This document shows positions 15,820-24,549 of a stretch of 64,000 nucleotides of DNA, one piece after another. The notes under the pieces are model-generated. The model searched no databases. It was not told the DNA's origin and saw nothing but the letters and a program-made list of their open reading frames with translations. Source of the DNA: Microthrixaceae bacterium (GTDB taxonomy: Bacteria; Actinomycetota; Acidimicrobiia; Acidimicrobiales; Microtrichaceae); the NCBI GenBank assembly GCA_023958095.1, contig JAMLGJ010000005.1:1-64000 (forward strand). The letters are read 5' to 3'. Within the stretch, counting starts at the first letter, position 1. Every line of letters starts with the position of its first letter. Position numbers and translations under genes: made by a program.

Positions 15820-17586
15820 CTAGAGGCTGGCCGAAACCGTGGCCGCGAGCTCGCCGCCGCTGTACTCGGAGTCCTCATAGAGGCCCGTCTCGGAGCCGCC
15901 GGTGACCGTGCCACCCAGGTAGACGTCGTAGGACTCTCCGTCCACGAGCTCGGGGGAGGAGAACACGATGGCGCTGTAGTCATTGGCTGGTTCGAAGGTG
16001 ACCAGCGATTCCCCCTCGGGGGATTCGACGTGCACGACGCTGCCGCCGCTGATGGTCTGGGTCGAGGTCATGTACATCGATGCCTGGGTCGACCCCGAAC
16101 CGACCCCCTGGGAGTTGTGGCCGTTGACGTTCGTGCCGATGAGCGTGCCGCCGGTGACCACGAAGGAACCGCCGCTGTAGTCGATCGCGCTGTTGCGGGT
16201 GTCGGTAGCGCCACTTATCACCACGAGGCCTCCAGTGAGCTCCACATGGCCGTTGGCGTCGATCCCATCGCCCTGTTCGGCGAGTTCGCCACTGATCGTG
16301 ATCACGACCGTGCCGCCGTTGATGTACACGTAGTAATCACCGACTGCCTCCGCCGCCCCGCCGGGACCGGGACCCGCAGCGGTGCTGGTGGCGGAAGCCT
16401 CGGAGCTCGCAACGTTGAGCCCGTCGTCGTCGGATGTGATGTCGATGAACCCGTCGTTGATCGCGATCGTCTCGGATTCGATCCCCTCGAAGGCATCGGT
16501 GACCGTGATCGTCCCGCCGTCGATGGTCACCAGATGGTCACCGTGCACACCGTCGTCCCCTGAAGCCAGCATCGAGGCTCCACCCGAGATCGCGACCTGG
16601 TCGTTGGAATGCACCGCATCGTCGAGCGCCGTGACATCCAGCTCGCCACCGCTGATGAGCACCAGCACGTCACCCTGGATTCCCCTGCCGTCCTCGGAGG
16701 CCGAACCGGCATCCACGACCAGTTGGCCTCCGGTCACGATCGCATCGGTGCTCGCCGCCACTGCGTCATCACCCGATGTGATCTCCACGACACCGTCGCT
16801 GAGCAGCACGTAGCCGCGCTCGGGGTCCTCCTCGTTGTCCGACTTCAATCCGTCTCCGGTTGCCTGCACGCTCACCGCGGCACCGTCCACGACGAGGTAG
16901 TCCTTGCCGCGGATCCCGTCGTCGGCCGCGTCGACGGTGATCGTGCCGGATGCGAGCACCAGACCGTCCTTGCTGGCGATGGCGTCGTTGTAGGCGGCCT
17001 CCACCGTGAGTTCGCCGTCCCCGCCGATGGTGAGGTCCGCCGCGGAGTAGAGCGTCGCGTTGGGTTCGTCGCTGTCGGGGTTGGCGAAACTGTAGGTGGC
17101 GCCGTCGGTGAGGCGGTTCGAGGTGCCGGGAGCCAGGATCACCACGGCCTCGTCCGCTCCCATCACGGCAATGGCGGCGCCGTCGCTGTTGGCGACATCC
17201 ACACCCTCGAGCACCAGGGTCACCTCCGCGGTGTCGCCGGCATCGACGATGATCTCGCCGTCCGAGAGGCTGCCGCTGAGCGAGTAGGTGCCCCCGGCGG
17301 TGATCGTCACCGACGAACCCTCGATCGTGACGTCGCCGGAATCGGAACTCGCAGTCGTGCCCTCGAGCAGCACCTCGACGGCGTCGGATTCGTCGTAGTC
17401 GAGATCGGATGCCTCGAAGTGGGACTCCTGGTTGTCCGCCATGGCGCTCGAGAGGTCAAGCGTCGCCTCCGCCGAGGTTGCAGTGGCGCTCTCTCCAACG
17501 CCTGACGCGCTGGAGTCCCCGCTCGAGCACGCTGCAGCGGTGAGCAGCAGCGCGGTGGCGAGGCCCACCGAGATGATCGCACGCAT
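15820..17586 (-). CDS. Cthe_2159-type carbohydrate-binding beta-helix lipoprotein
   Basis: 588 residues from ATG 17586, seven bases after AGGAGG. A lipoprotein signal (AIISVGLATALLLTAAAC) precedes a low-complexity linker and then a long series of short repeats such as IVDAGDTAEVTLVLEGVDV, DAIASKDGLVLASGTITVDAADDGIRGKDYLVV and SGDDGVHGDHLVTIDGGTI. This pattern is the right-handed parallel beta-helix of the carbohydrate-binding PF14262 family, whose founding member from Clostridium thermocellum binds acidic polysaccharide and calcium; the Asp-rich loops fit calcium binding. About the last 60 residues form a separate C-terminal beta module. A second possible start (ATG 17652, GGAGA site) would lengthen the N-region of the signal. 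Role: surface polysaccharide attachment, by inference. Confidence 0.8.
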   Translation of the reverse strand: MRAIISVGLATALLLTAAACSSGDSSASGVGESATATSAEATLDLSSAMADNQESHFEASDLDYDESDAVEVLLEGTTASSDSGDVTIEGSSVTITAGGTYSLSGSLSDGEIIVDAGDTAEVTLVLEGVDVANSDGAAIAVMGADEAVVILAPGTSNRLTDGATYSFANPDSDEPNATLYSAADLTIGGDGELTVEAAYNDAIASKDGLVLASGTITVDAADDGIRGKDYLVVDGAAVSVQATGDGLKSDNEEDPERGYVLLSDGVVEITSGDDAVAASTDAIVTGGQLVVDAGSASEDGRGIQGDVLVLISGGELDVTALDDAVHSNDQVAISGGASMLASGDDGVHGDHLVTIDGGTITVTDAFEGIESETIAINDGFIDITSDDDGLNVASSEASATSTAAGPGPGGAAEAVGDYYVYINGGTVVITISGELAEQGDGIDANGHVELTGGLVVISGATDTRNSAIDYSGGSFVVTGGTLIGTNVNGHNSQGVGSGSTQASMYMTSTQTISGGSVVHVESPEGESLVTFEPANDYSAIVFSSPELVDGESYDVYLGGTVTGGSETGLYEDSEYSGGELAATVSASL

Positions 17587-18005
17587 CCAGCTCCTCCTGC
17601 GCTGGTGGATCCCGGGGTGGGCTGGTCGGGGTTGGTGCGTTCGAGGCTTCATAGCTCGTCTCCGATCCGTGCTTGGAGGTTCGGGGGGCCGGGGTGCCCA
17701 TGGAGTTCGTCGTCGGTGACGGACGCAGACTCCAACAGCAGGTTGCGCCGGCGGTGGCGAGGGAAGAACCACCCGAAGGTCAGGCCGGGTCTCGCGACCA
17801 GGTCCGTTGCGAGTTGTCGTGGGCTTGCCATGTCGGGGGGCCTTCCGGAGCTTGGTCCCATTGCACGACACCAACCTGCGAACCAGCTGCGCTCCGGCAC
17901 AGGGTTTGCTGTGAACCAGCTGGGTGCAACGGTGCCGCCACTCGGTTCGCAACTGCTCGGGCGGGTCGGGAGTCGACCCCCGCGGAATCCGGGCGTTCGG
18001 GTCGA
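17587..18005. other. 420-bp stretch holding one possible small gene
   Basis: Apart from the doubtful 60-codon frame at 17649-17831 I see only a pair of similar segments, GAACCAGCTGCG (around 17880) and GAACCAGCTGGG (around 17915), spaced by 36 bp. No terminator or riboswitch fold was evident by eye. Confidence 0.4.
17649..17831 (-). CDS. Possible small protein upstream of the beta-helix lipoprotein
   Basis: 60 codons on the same strand as the beta-helix gene. Its TGA overlaps the alternative start of that gene in an ATGA arrangement, which hints at a coupled leader gene. The product (TDLVARPGLTFGWFFPRHRR, then an acidic tail) has no family I recognise and the ribosome-binding site is poor, so it may be chance. 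Confidence 0.3.
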   Translation of the reverse strand: MASPRQLATDLVARPGLTFGWFFPRHRRRNLLLESASVTDDELHGHPGPPNLQARIGDEL

Positions 18006-19424
18006 CTACCCGGCGTAACGCACCGGGCGGACGTAGTGGTACACCCGCACGGCGTCGTTCTGGGGGCCGTCACCAGTGGTGTAGTCACCGCCATCCCAGG
18101 TCTTCTCGTCGCTGCGTTGCGCCCCGGCGCCGTGCACGTCGATCCAGTACCCGAGTTCGTCGCTGTACCCCAGCGCCCTGCCGAAGGCCACATATGCCCC
18201 GGCAACCCCGTAGTCGGATTCACCGTTTGTGGCATGGGTGGTTCCACTCCAGAAGAACAGGTGGTCGCTCTCACCGTTCTCGTTGGTGATCGTCGTGGTG
18301 TCGAACACCGAGTCGATCGTCGCCAGGCCGTCGGCCGCAGGGGTCTTGGAGTAGTCCATGAGGGTGTGGAGTTCCTTCACATCCGGCAGCCGCCAGTCGT
18401 CGTATCCGAGGTAGCCGGATTCGTTCAGCTGTTGGACCCACTCGAAGGCGTCCTGCCAGGTCATGGCACCGGCCATGTCGGTTCCCTCGGGTACCAGAAG
18501 TCCGTCACCGTCGGAGTCCAGGAAGTCCAGAGACGTGTAGTCGAACCCCTCACCGTTGTACTGACCGCTGTCGCCCTGTGACCACATGAGCCCGGTCGCG
18601 GAGTCGGTGACGGTGCCGTCGCCGTTGTCGACGAAGCCGTTCGCCCCGTATTCGCTCCCGCCGCGCATGCACATCACGAAGTAGGTCTTGGCCCCACCGG
18701 CGAACTCCTCCTCGTAGCCCTTGATCCGACCATCCGCGAAGTTGACCCCGAACATCATCTCGGTGCCCTCGTCGTTGGTGTACAGCGAGGTGGTCGCGTA
18801 CTGGGAGTCGATGATGCGTTCATCCGCGGTGCTCCCGTAGGCGAACTCGAATGCCTCGGGGTCGATGAAGGGGGTGAGCGTTGAGGTGTCGTCCGAGGTC
18901 GGGTCCGTACCCCGGAAGTTCATCAGCGAGTAGAGCTGCTTGATGTCCGGCAGCTCCCAATCGGTGTAGCCGGCGTGGTCCAGGTCCTCGCACGCGGTTG
19001 CCGCGGCGTCGGAGCTGAGCTTGTCATCGGAGGTGATCTCACCGTCCCCGTTTCCGATTCCCTCCAGGTCTGGGCTGCGGGTCCAGGTGATGCCGGTCAC
19101 CTCGTCGAGCACGGTTTCGTCGCCCTCGTCGGTGGACTCGACGGTGTAGCTCTGGGTGTTTCCCTCGAACTGGGCGTCCTGTCCGTAGAAGTCACCCGAG
19201 TCCGGACACTCGATGCTCTCCGCATTGTCGTAGCAGGTGACCTGGTCGGTGTCGACGACGGTGTAGCCGCCCGAGACGCCGCCGCTCGCGGTGCCGTCGG
19301 CTTCCGGGCTGGTGTCGTCGGCAGTGGTCGCGGTGGTCTCCACATCGCTGTCAGAGCTGCACGCGACAGTGGTCAGCGACAGTGCCAGGGTTGCCGCCAG
19401 CAGGCGGCTGATCATGTGGGTCAT
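18006..19424 (-). CDS. DUF1566 lipoprotein (paralogue 1)
   Basis: 472 residues. A lipoprotein signal (LLAATLALSLTTVAC) is followed by an Asp/Thr-rich linker and two copies of the DUF1566 (Lcl C-terminal-like) module: VLDEVTGITWTRS...AGYTDWELPDIKQLYSLMNF, and FVDNGDGTVTDSATGLMWSQ...SGYLGYDDWRLPDVKELHTLMDY. The DNGDGTVTD-TGLMW and DWRLP-KEL signatures define the family, found on many bacterial cell surfaces and often linked to adhesion or ligand binding. The strongly acidic composition suits an extracellular calcium-rich setting. It is divergent from the amidohydrolase at 19595 and shares its architecture with the lipoprotein at 20754. Confidence 0.8.
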   Translation of the reverse strand: MTHMISRLLAATLALSLTTVACSSDSDVETTATTADDTSPEADGTASGGVSGGYTVVDTDQVTCYDNAESIECPDSGDFYGQDAQFEGNTQSYTVESTDEGDETVLDEVTGITWTRSPDLEGIGNGDGEITSDDKLSSDAAATACEDLDHAGYTDWELPDIKQLYSLMNFRGTDPTSDDTSTLTPFIDPEAFEFAYGSTADERIIDSQYATTSLYTNDEGTEMMFGVNFADGRIKGYEEEFAGGAKTYFVMCMRGGSEYGANGFVDNGDGTVTDSATGLMWSQGDSGQYNGEGFDYTSLDFLDSDGDGLLVPEGTDMAGAMTWQDAFEWVQQLNESGYLGYDDWRLPDVKELHTLMDYSKTPAADGLATIDSVFDTTTITNENGESDHLFFWSGTTHATNGESDYGVAGAYVAFGRALGYSDELGYWIDVHGAGAQRSDEKTWDGGDYTTGDGPQNDAVRVYHYVRPVRYAG

Positions 19425-19594
19425 CTCGAGTTCTCTCTGGTTCGTCGGGGCGGTGGTTCCGCTGATCGGGGGGTTCAGCGATGGCAGCGGGCCCGTCGTG
19501 CGAGCAGGGTGGGGTTGTTCGGCCGTGCGGAGGATTCTTCAGCACGATGCTGTGAGCTACCTGTGCGGAGGCTGCTGGCGGTCATGATGGTGCG

Positions 19595-20629
19595 ATGAGC
19601 ACCAATAATCACCCGACCAGCTTCGACAGCGTGCTGGACCTGGCCCGTCTGCCGTGGTTCCGGGTGCAGGGCGGCAACCGCCTGGTGCTGGCCGAGGGCG
19701 CAGCCGAGGAGATCGGGCCGGTGGTCGACTCGCACACCCACCTGGCGATGGGTTTCCTGCGTCGCCTCGGAATCGACCTGCACCGCGAGACACCCGCCAC
19801 CGCCTACTACCTGCCGCTCACCCTGCCGGTGGACCTGGAGCTCTACAGCAACCAGAACCTCGACACCGCAGCGATGTTCGCGATGAAGGCCGACGTGTCG
19901 GTGCTGGGGCTCACAGCCCAGGGGATGCGCAACACCCACACCGCTCCCAACCTCCTGCGGGACATGGATGCCCTGGGAATCGTGCGGTCCGTGGTGCTGC
20001 CCTTCGACCTCCCGCTGGGGGCCCGCAACGCCGACGCGGTGCTCGAGGCCACCGAGCGCTACCCCGAACTCGTCCCGTTCGGCTCCGTACACCCCTACGA
20101 CCGCGACATCGAGCGGCGCCTCGATGCGCAGCGCTCAGCCGGGGCCAAGGGGATCAAGCTGCACCCCAACGGGCAGTTCATCGCACCGGACCATCCGCGC
20201 ACGGTGCATCTCTGTGGCCGCTGCGGGGCCCGTGGCCTGCCGGTGCTGTTCCACTGCGGGCCGGTTGGGATCGAACCCGAGGCCGCACGTCGCCGCTGCC
20301 AGGTGTCACGCTACGAACAGGCGATAGCGGAGCACCCCGAGACGACGTTCGTGCTCGGCCACTCGGGTGCACTGCAACACGACACGGCCATCGGTTTCGC
20401 CGAGCGCTACGAGAACACCTACTTCGAGCTGTCGTGTCTGGGCCTCGGGGCGCTCAGGGAGGTGATCGAGGCGGTTCCCTCCGACCGGTTGCTCTATGGC
20501 ACCGACTGGCCCTTCTACCACCAGGCGCTGACCCTGGCGCGGGTGTTGATCGCCACCGAGGGCGACGCGGAGCTGCGCCGGGCGATCCTTCACGACAACG
20601 CCGTGGCGCTCTTCGGCCTCGACCACTGA
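19595..20629 (+). CDS. Amidohydrolase_2 family hydrolase
   Basis: 344 residues. DSHTHLAMGF supplies the metal-binding HxH near the N-terminus, KGIKLHPN the middle histidine/lysine region, PVLFHCGPVG and TTFVLGHSGA the next two histidines, and LLYGTDWPF the catalytic Asp: the full order of the amidohydrolase-2 (PF04909) TIM barrel. Members hydrolyse lactones or amides or decarboxylate aromatic acids. The substrate is not apparent. The ATG at 19595 starts 170 bp from the divergent DUF1566 gene; the following gene on the same strand is another DUF1566 lipoprotein. Confidence 0.85.
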   Translation: MSTNNHPTSFDSVLDLARLPWFRVQGGNRLVLAEGAAEEIGPVVDSHTHLAMGFLRRLGIDLHRETPATAYYLPLTLPVDLELYSNQNLDTAAMFAMKADVSVLGLTAQGMRNTHTAPNLLRDMDALGIVRSVVLPFDLPLGARNADAVLEATERYPELVPFGSVHPYDRDIERRLDAQRSAGAKGIKLHPNGQFIAPDHPRTVHLCGRCGARGLPVLFHCGPVGIEPEAARRRCQVSRYEQAIAEHPETTFVLGHSGALQHDTAIGFAERYENTYFELSCLGLGALREVIEAVPSDRLLYGTDWPFYHQALTLARVLIATEGDAELRRAILHDNAVALFGLDH

Positions 20630-20657
20630 GACCTGTGGCGGTGCCGAGTCGCTGAAG

Positions 20658-20697
20658 GCAGTCGAACCAGCACCGCGGCAGTCGAACCAGCACCGCG
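20658..20697 (+). repeat. Tandem 20-bp duplication
   Basis: Two perfect adjacent copies of GCAGTCGAACCAGCACCGCG at 20658-20677 and 20678-20697, between the amidohydrolase stop and the next lipoprotein gene. Probably a recent slippage duplication. Confidence 0.9.
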
Positions 20698-20753
20698 TCG
20701 GGCGGAGGGGACCAGCGCCTTCACAGACATCTCACAGGCAGGGAGCCGAACAT

Positions 20754-22103
20754 GTGCCCATGGGTACATCAGCGACCGACCATGACCCGGCCTGTGAGAT
20801 CGATCGCCGCGGAGTGGAACCGCCGGCCGTGTCCGTCACGCGGACCCGACGCGGCAGGTGGGCTCTGATCGCCGCGGTGTTGCTCCTGACCCTCACGCTG
20901 GGAGGGTGCGGAGAGGAGGGCGCCACGACATCGCAGGAGGGGACGAACGAATCGGGGGCATCGGACACAACCTCCCGGGCGGGCACCTTCCAGCTGACGG
21001 ACACGGGCCAGACGACCCACTACGACTCCGCCGGCAACGAGATCGATGCCCCGGCCGTTGGTGAGCCGTTCTACGGCCAGGACGCCGCGTTCGCGGGTGC
21101 CGCGATGAGCTTCACCGACAACGGCGACGGGACGGTGAGCGACGAGGTGACCGGACTGCTCTGGCAACAGGACCCGACCGAGGAGGGCACCACCTGGTTC
21201 GAAGCCCAGGAGTACTGCGAGGACCTCGAGCTGGCGGGGTTCTCGGATTGGCGAACCCCATCGCTGGTCGAGCTGTTCTCCATCAGCGACTTCTCGAGCG
21301 GCTGGCCCTACCTCGACACCGGGTACTTCGCACTCGTGGGTGACGAGGTCTCCAAGGATCAGCAGTACTGGTCGTCGAACCACTACGACGTCGACACCGA
21401 GGAGGCCGCACAGAACCAGGCCTTCGGGGTGAACCACGGTACCGGGCACATCAAGGCCTACCCCGACGGCACCTCGAACGCAGCGGGCGACGCGGGCGCC
21501 CCCGAGTCGGACGGGGTCGGCCAGGAGGACGCGGGTGCGCCGCCGGAACCCCCCGCAGGAGCGGCGGCCCCAGCAGGTGGATCGAATCCGGCCACCAAGT
21601 ACGTGCGATGTGTCACTGGGGATGACTACGGCGTCAACGACTTCGTGGACAACGGTGACGGCACCGTGACCGATGCGGGCTCCGGGCTGATGTGGACGGC
21701 GAGCGACAGCGGTGAGGCCCTCGACTGGGAGTCCGCGCTCACGATGGCGTCCGAGGCCAACGAGCAGCAGTACCTCGGGTACTCCGACTGGCGGGTCCCG
21801 AACGTGAAGGAACTGCAGAGCATCGTCGACTACTCGGGAAGCTGCCCAGCGCTCGATGCGGACTTCTTCGAGGTCACCGAGGACGACGCCTACTTCTGGA
21901 CCAGCACCTCGGCCTACTTCAACACCCAGGACCCCACCTACTACTACGCCTGGTACGTGGCGTTCGGGTACGCAGTGGATGGCGAGGGCAACGACAGCCA
22001 CGGTGCCGGCGCCGTGCGCTTCGACACCAAGGAAGAAGGAGGTCCCGCCGGCGAGGACCCCGAGCGTGTCTACAACTACGTGCGCCTGGTCCGCGACGCC
22101 TAG
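20754..22103 (+). CDS. DUF1566 lipoprotein (paralogue 2)
   Basis: 449 residues from GTG 20754 (GGGAG eight bases upstream; GTG 20829 is an alternative that starts nearer the signal). The lipoprotein signal is WALIAAVLLLTLTLGGC. Two DUF1566 modules follow: FTDNGDGTVSDEVTGLLWQQ...FSDWRTPSLVELFSISDF, and FVDNGDGTVTDAGSGLMWTA...LGYSDWRVPNVKELQSIVDYS. A Gly/Ala/Pro-rich insert (about residues 245-280) separates them. Same architecture as the lipoprotein at 18006 but clearly diverged, so an old duplication. An N-terminal hydrophilic stretch of 40 residues before the signal is long and favours the later start. Confidence 0.8.
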   Translation: MPMGTSATDHDPACEIDRRGVEPPAVSVTRTRRGRWALIAAVLLLTLTLGGCGEEGATTSQEGTNESGASDTTSRAGTFQLTDTGQTTHYDSAGNEIDAPAVGEPFYGQDAAFAGAAMSFTDNGDGTVSDEVTGLLWQQDPTEEGTTWFEAQEYCEDLELAGFSDWRTPSLVELFSISDFSSGWPYLDTGYFALVGDEVSKDQQYWSSNHYDVDTEEAAQNQAFGVNHGTGHIKAYPDGTSNAAGDAGAPESDGVGQEDAGAPPEPPAGAAAPAGGSNPATKYVRCVTGDDYGVNDFVDNGDGTVTDAGSGLMWTASDSGEALDWESALTMASEANEQQYLGYSDWRVPNVKELQSIVDYSGSCPALDADFFEVTEDDAYFWTSTSAYFNTQDPTYYYAWYVAFGYAVDGEGNDSHGAGAVRFDTKEEGGPAGEDPERVYNYVRLVRDA

Positions 22104-22216
22104 GGGATCGGACTCCACCTGCGCCGGTTCGAGCGATTCCCTCCCCGGTCGGTCCCGTCGTCGAGGAGGCTCCGGGGCCTATGGTGCATGGATGCCCGGG
22201 GGCGACATGATCCGGT

Positions 22217-23065
22217 GTGGGGGATGAGTCGGTGAGTACTGAATTCGAGGTGCTGGACGTGCACCATCACGTCGGCAACGCCTTCCGTGCCCTCGGAGGA
22301 GCCGTCGATTCCGCCCCGGGGTTGGACGCTGAGCAGTACCGCAAGGTGGAACTCGGGTCGCGGCTCGCGATCATGGACGAATCCGCCGTCGACCAGGCGA
22401 TCGTCATACCCGGGCACGGGTACCACCGCAGCAACGGGATCGGTGACACCCGGGCCGAGAACGACGCGATCGCCGCGTACCGCGACCGGACCCCGCAGCG
22501 CTTCCCCGCTGCGGTCGGGATCGTGGAGCCACGCGACGGCGCGGCGAGCATCGCCGAGCTCGACCGCTGCAGGTCCGAACTGGGACTGGTGGGGATCAGC
22601 TTCCACACCCGATTCCAGGGTGTGTCGCTCGACAGCAGGTGGATCCTGTCGTACTGCGAGCACATGGCCGGGATCGGGCTGGTGCCGGTGATCCACGCGA
22701 TGGACGACACCCCCGAGGAGGCCTTGTGGAAGCTGGCGGTGGTGGCGCGATCCATCCCGCAGACCCCGGTGCTGGCCCTCGACGCGTTCGGTTCCTACGA
22801 GGCGACGCGGCAGTGCTTCTTCATCGCCGAGGTGGCCCCGAACGTCGTGTTCGACACCTCGCTCAGCTACAACTTCGACTTCATCGAGGAGTTCGCGCTC
22901 GAATTCGGTCCCGAACGGGTCGTGTTCGGCACCGACCTGTACTCCTACCCGGTGGGGCGTCGGATCAGCCACATCCTCGACCAGATCCGCAGCAGCGCCC
23001 TCGATGACGAATCCAAGGCGATGATCCTCGCGGGCAACGCCCGACGGCTGTTCGGGCTGGGTTGA
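22217..23065 (+). CDS. Amidohydrolase_2 family hydrolase (second copy)
   Basis: 282 residues from GTG 22217 (GTG 22232 also possible). VLDVHHHVGNAF gives the N-terminal metal motif, VGISFHTRFQG the next block, LVPVIHAMDDTP and LALDAFGS the mid-barrel positions, and RVVFGTDLYSYPVG the C-terminal catalytic Asp. It belongs to PF04909, like the gene at 19595, but is shorter and divergent. The next gene starts within a few bases of its stop, so it is co-transcribed with a D-2-hydroxyacid dehydrogenase. A lactonase or hydrolase feeding a hydroxyacid to that dehydrogenase is a reasonable guess. Confidence 0.8.
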   Translation: MGDESVSTEFEVLDVHHHVGNAFRALGGAVDSAPGLDAEQYRKVELGSRLAIMDESAVDQAIVIPGHGYHRSNGIGDTRAENDAIAAYRDRTPQRFPAAVGIVEPRDGAASIAELDRCRSELGLVGISFHTRFQGVSLDSRWILSYCEHMAGIGLVPVIHAMDDTPEEALWKLAVVARSIPQTPVLALDAFGSYEATRQCFFIAEVAPNVVFDTSLSYNFDFIEEFALEFGPERVVFGTDLYSYPVGRRISHILDQIRSSALDDESKAMILAGNARRLFGLG

Positions 23066-23070
23066 ACGGC

Positions 23071-24048
23071 ATGGGAAAGCTCTGTCTCAGCGAGTCGATG
23101 CACCGGCGGATCCGGGAGAACCTGGAACGGGACCACCCGGAGCTCGAGGTGGTGCGCATGCAGACCGACGGCACCCACGAGGGTGATCCACGGGGCACCA
23201 CGATCTTCTGCTTCTCGGTCGACATGACCGACACCCAGGAGTCGTTGCTCGGGGCACTCGACGTGCTGTCCATGGATTCGCTGGTGTGGGTGCAGGCGCC
23301 TGGTGCGGGAATGGAACACGAGATGTGGGCCCGACTGCTCGAACGGGGGGTCCGACTCACCAGCGCCGCCGGGGTGCACGCGGAACCGATCGCGCAGTAC
23401 GTGTTCACCTATGTGCTCAACGACCTGCGGGACGTCGCGGGCCACCGGCAACGCCAGGCAGCTGGGAAGTGGGAACCCACCGTGTCGGACGACCTGGCAA
23501 CCAAGGCGATCGGTGTGGTCGGCATGGGGGGCATCGGCACCGCGGTGGCGCGGATCGCGAAGGCCTTCGGCATGCATGTGCTGGGTCTGCGAAGGGGCCC
23601 CATCAAGGACCCCGACGTGGACGAACGCTACGGACCCGAGGGCCTGCACGAGCTGCTCGCACGCAGCGACTACGTGGTGCTCGCGTTGCCGCTCACCGCC
23701 ACCACCGAGGGCCTGGTGGGTGCCGAAGCGCTGCGTGCGATGAAGGACACAGCTGTGTTGATCAACGTCGCCAGGGGTCCCGTGGTGGACGAGGCGGCGC
23801 TCGTGGCGTCGCTGCGCTCACGGTCGATCCGTGCAGCGGTGCTCGACGTGTTCGCCAAGGAACCCCTCGAGGCCGACTCACCGCTGTGGGGCCTCGACAA
23901 CTGTGTGGTCACACCACACGACGCCGGCTACTCACCCCTTGCGGGGGAGCGGCTGGGGGAGCTGTTCGTGGACAATCTCTCTCGCTTCACCGCAGGGATG
24001 CAGCTGCGAAACGAGGTGTTCGAGGCGGGACCCGACGCAGCCGGGTGA
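23071..24048 (+). CDS. D-isomer-specific 2-hydroxyacid dehydrogenase
   Basis: 325 residues from ATG 23071; a TTG at 23062 overlaps the preceding stop and could be used. GVVGMGGIGTAVARIAKAFGMHVLGLRR is the NAD(P)-binding GxGxxG segment. The catalytic Arg lies in NVARGPVVDEAAL, the Glu in VFAKEPLEADSPLW, and the His in VVTPHDAGYS, in the normal order. It oxidises D-2-hydroxyacids or reduces 2-oxoacids. The N-terminal catalytic domain is short, with a typical VQAPGAGMEHEMW block. Coupled to the amidohydrolase at 22217. Confidence 0.85.
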   Translation: MGKLCLSESMHRRIRENLERDHPELEVVRMQTDGTHEGDPRGTTIFCFSVDMTDTQESLLGALDVLSMDSLVWVQAPGAGMEHEMWARLLERGVRLTSAAGVHAEPIAQYVFTYVLNDLRDVAGHRQRQAAGKWEPTVSDDLATKAIGVVGMGGIGTAVARIAKAFGMHVLGLRRGPIKDPDVDERYGPEGLHELLARSDYVVLALPLTATTEGLVGAEALRAMKDTAVLINVARGPVVDEAALVASLRSRSIRAAVLDVFAKEPLEADSPLWGLDNCVVTPHDAGYSPLAGERLGELFVDNLSRFTAGMQLRNEVFEAGPDAAG

Positions 24049-24082
24049 GGATGGGCCGCGCAGCCCTGGATTGACGCGGGCG

Positions 24083-24325
24083 TCAGGCCCGACGTCGGGC
24101 CAGCACCAGCGAACCCACCGCAACGAGTGCAGCCAGGACCGCGATGGCCAGACGCAGCACCACCTGGCTGGTGTCGTAGCCGTCGGTCAGCAACGTGGCA
24201 GTCGCGAGGTAGGCGGCCACGAAGACCGCGCACGTTCCGACGGCGACCAACGCGATGCGTGCCACGGGGTTGGTGGAGTCCGGTGTTCCGGCTTCGGCTG
24301 CAGGGTCGAGATGGCTCGTGCTCAT
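24083..24325 (-). CDS. Small two-helix membrane protein
   Basis: 80 residues. Two hydrophobic helices, ALVAVGTCAVFVAAYLATATLL and LRLAIAVLAALVAVGSLVLA, are joined by a short loop (TDGYDTSQ) and end in ARRRA. The N-terminus is hydrophilic. No family recognised. Its upstream region holds the 18-bp minisatellite. Confidence 0.5.
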   Translation of the reverse strand: MSTSHLDPAAEAGTPDSTNPVARIALVAVGTCAVFVAAYLATATLLTDGYDTSQVVLRLAIAVLAALVAVGSLVLARRRA

Positions 24326-24375
24326 GTGAGCCCCATCGGCGTGCGCCGCGCAGATGTGAGCCGGTAACCAGCGCG

Positions 24376-24465
24376 GGGTGCTTGCAGTGGGCAGTGTGCT
24401 TGCAGTGGGCAGTGTGCTTGCAGTGGGCAGTGTGCTTGCAGTGGGCAGCGTGGTTGCGCTGGGTG
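24376..24465 (+). repeat. 18-bp minisatellite, five units
   Basis: Unit GTGTGCTTGCAGTGGGCA: copy 1 (24376) differs at one base, copies 2-4 (24394, 24412, 24430) are identical, and copy 5 (24448-24465) is degenerate. It lies between divergent genes at 24325 and 24550. The 18-bp period keeps frames open on both strands, so long frames here are artefacts. Confidence 0.95.
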
Positions 24466-24549
24466 GAAGGTCGGCAGCGGAGGCGGCGGGCCCTGCTGGG
24501 ATCAGGGGTGCTTTGGCCGGACACCTCGCTCTGCGGCTAGAACCCAGGC

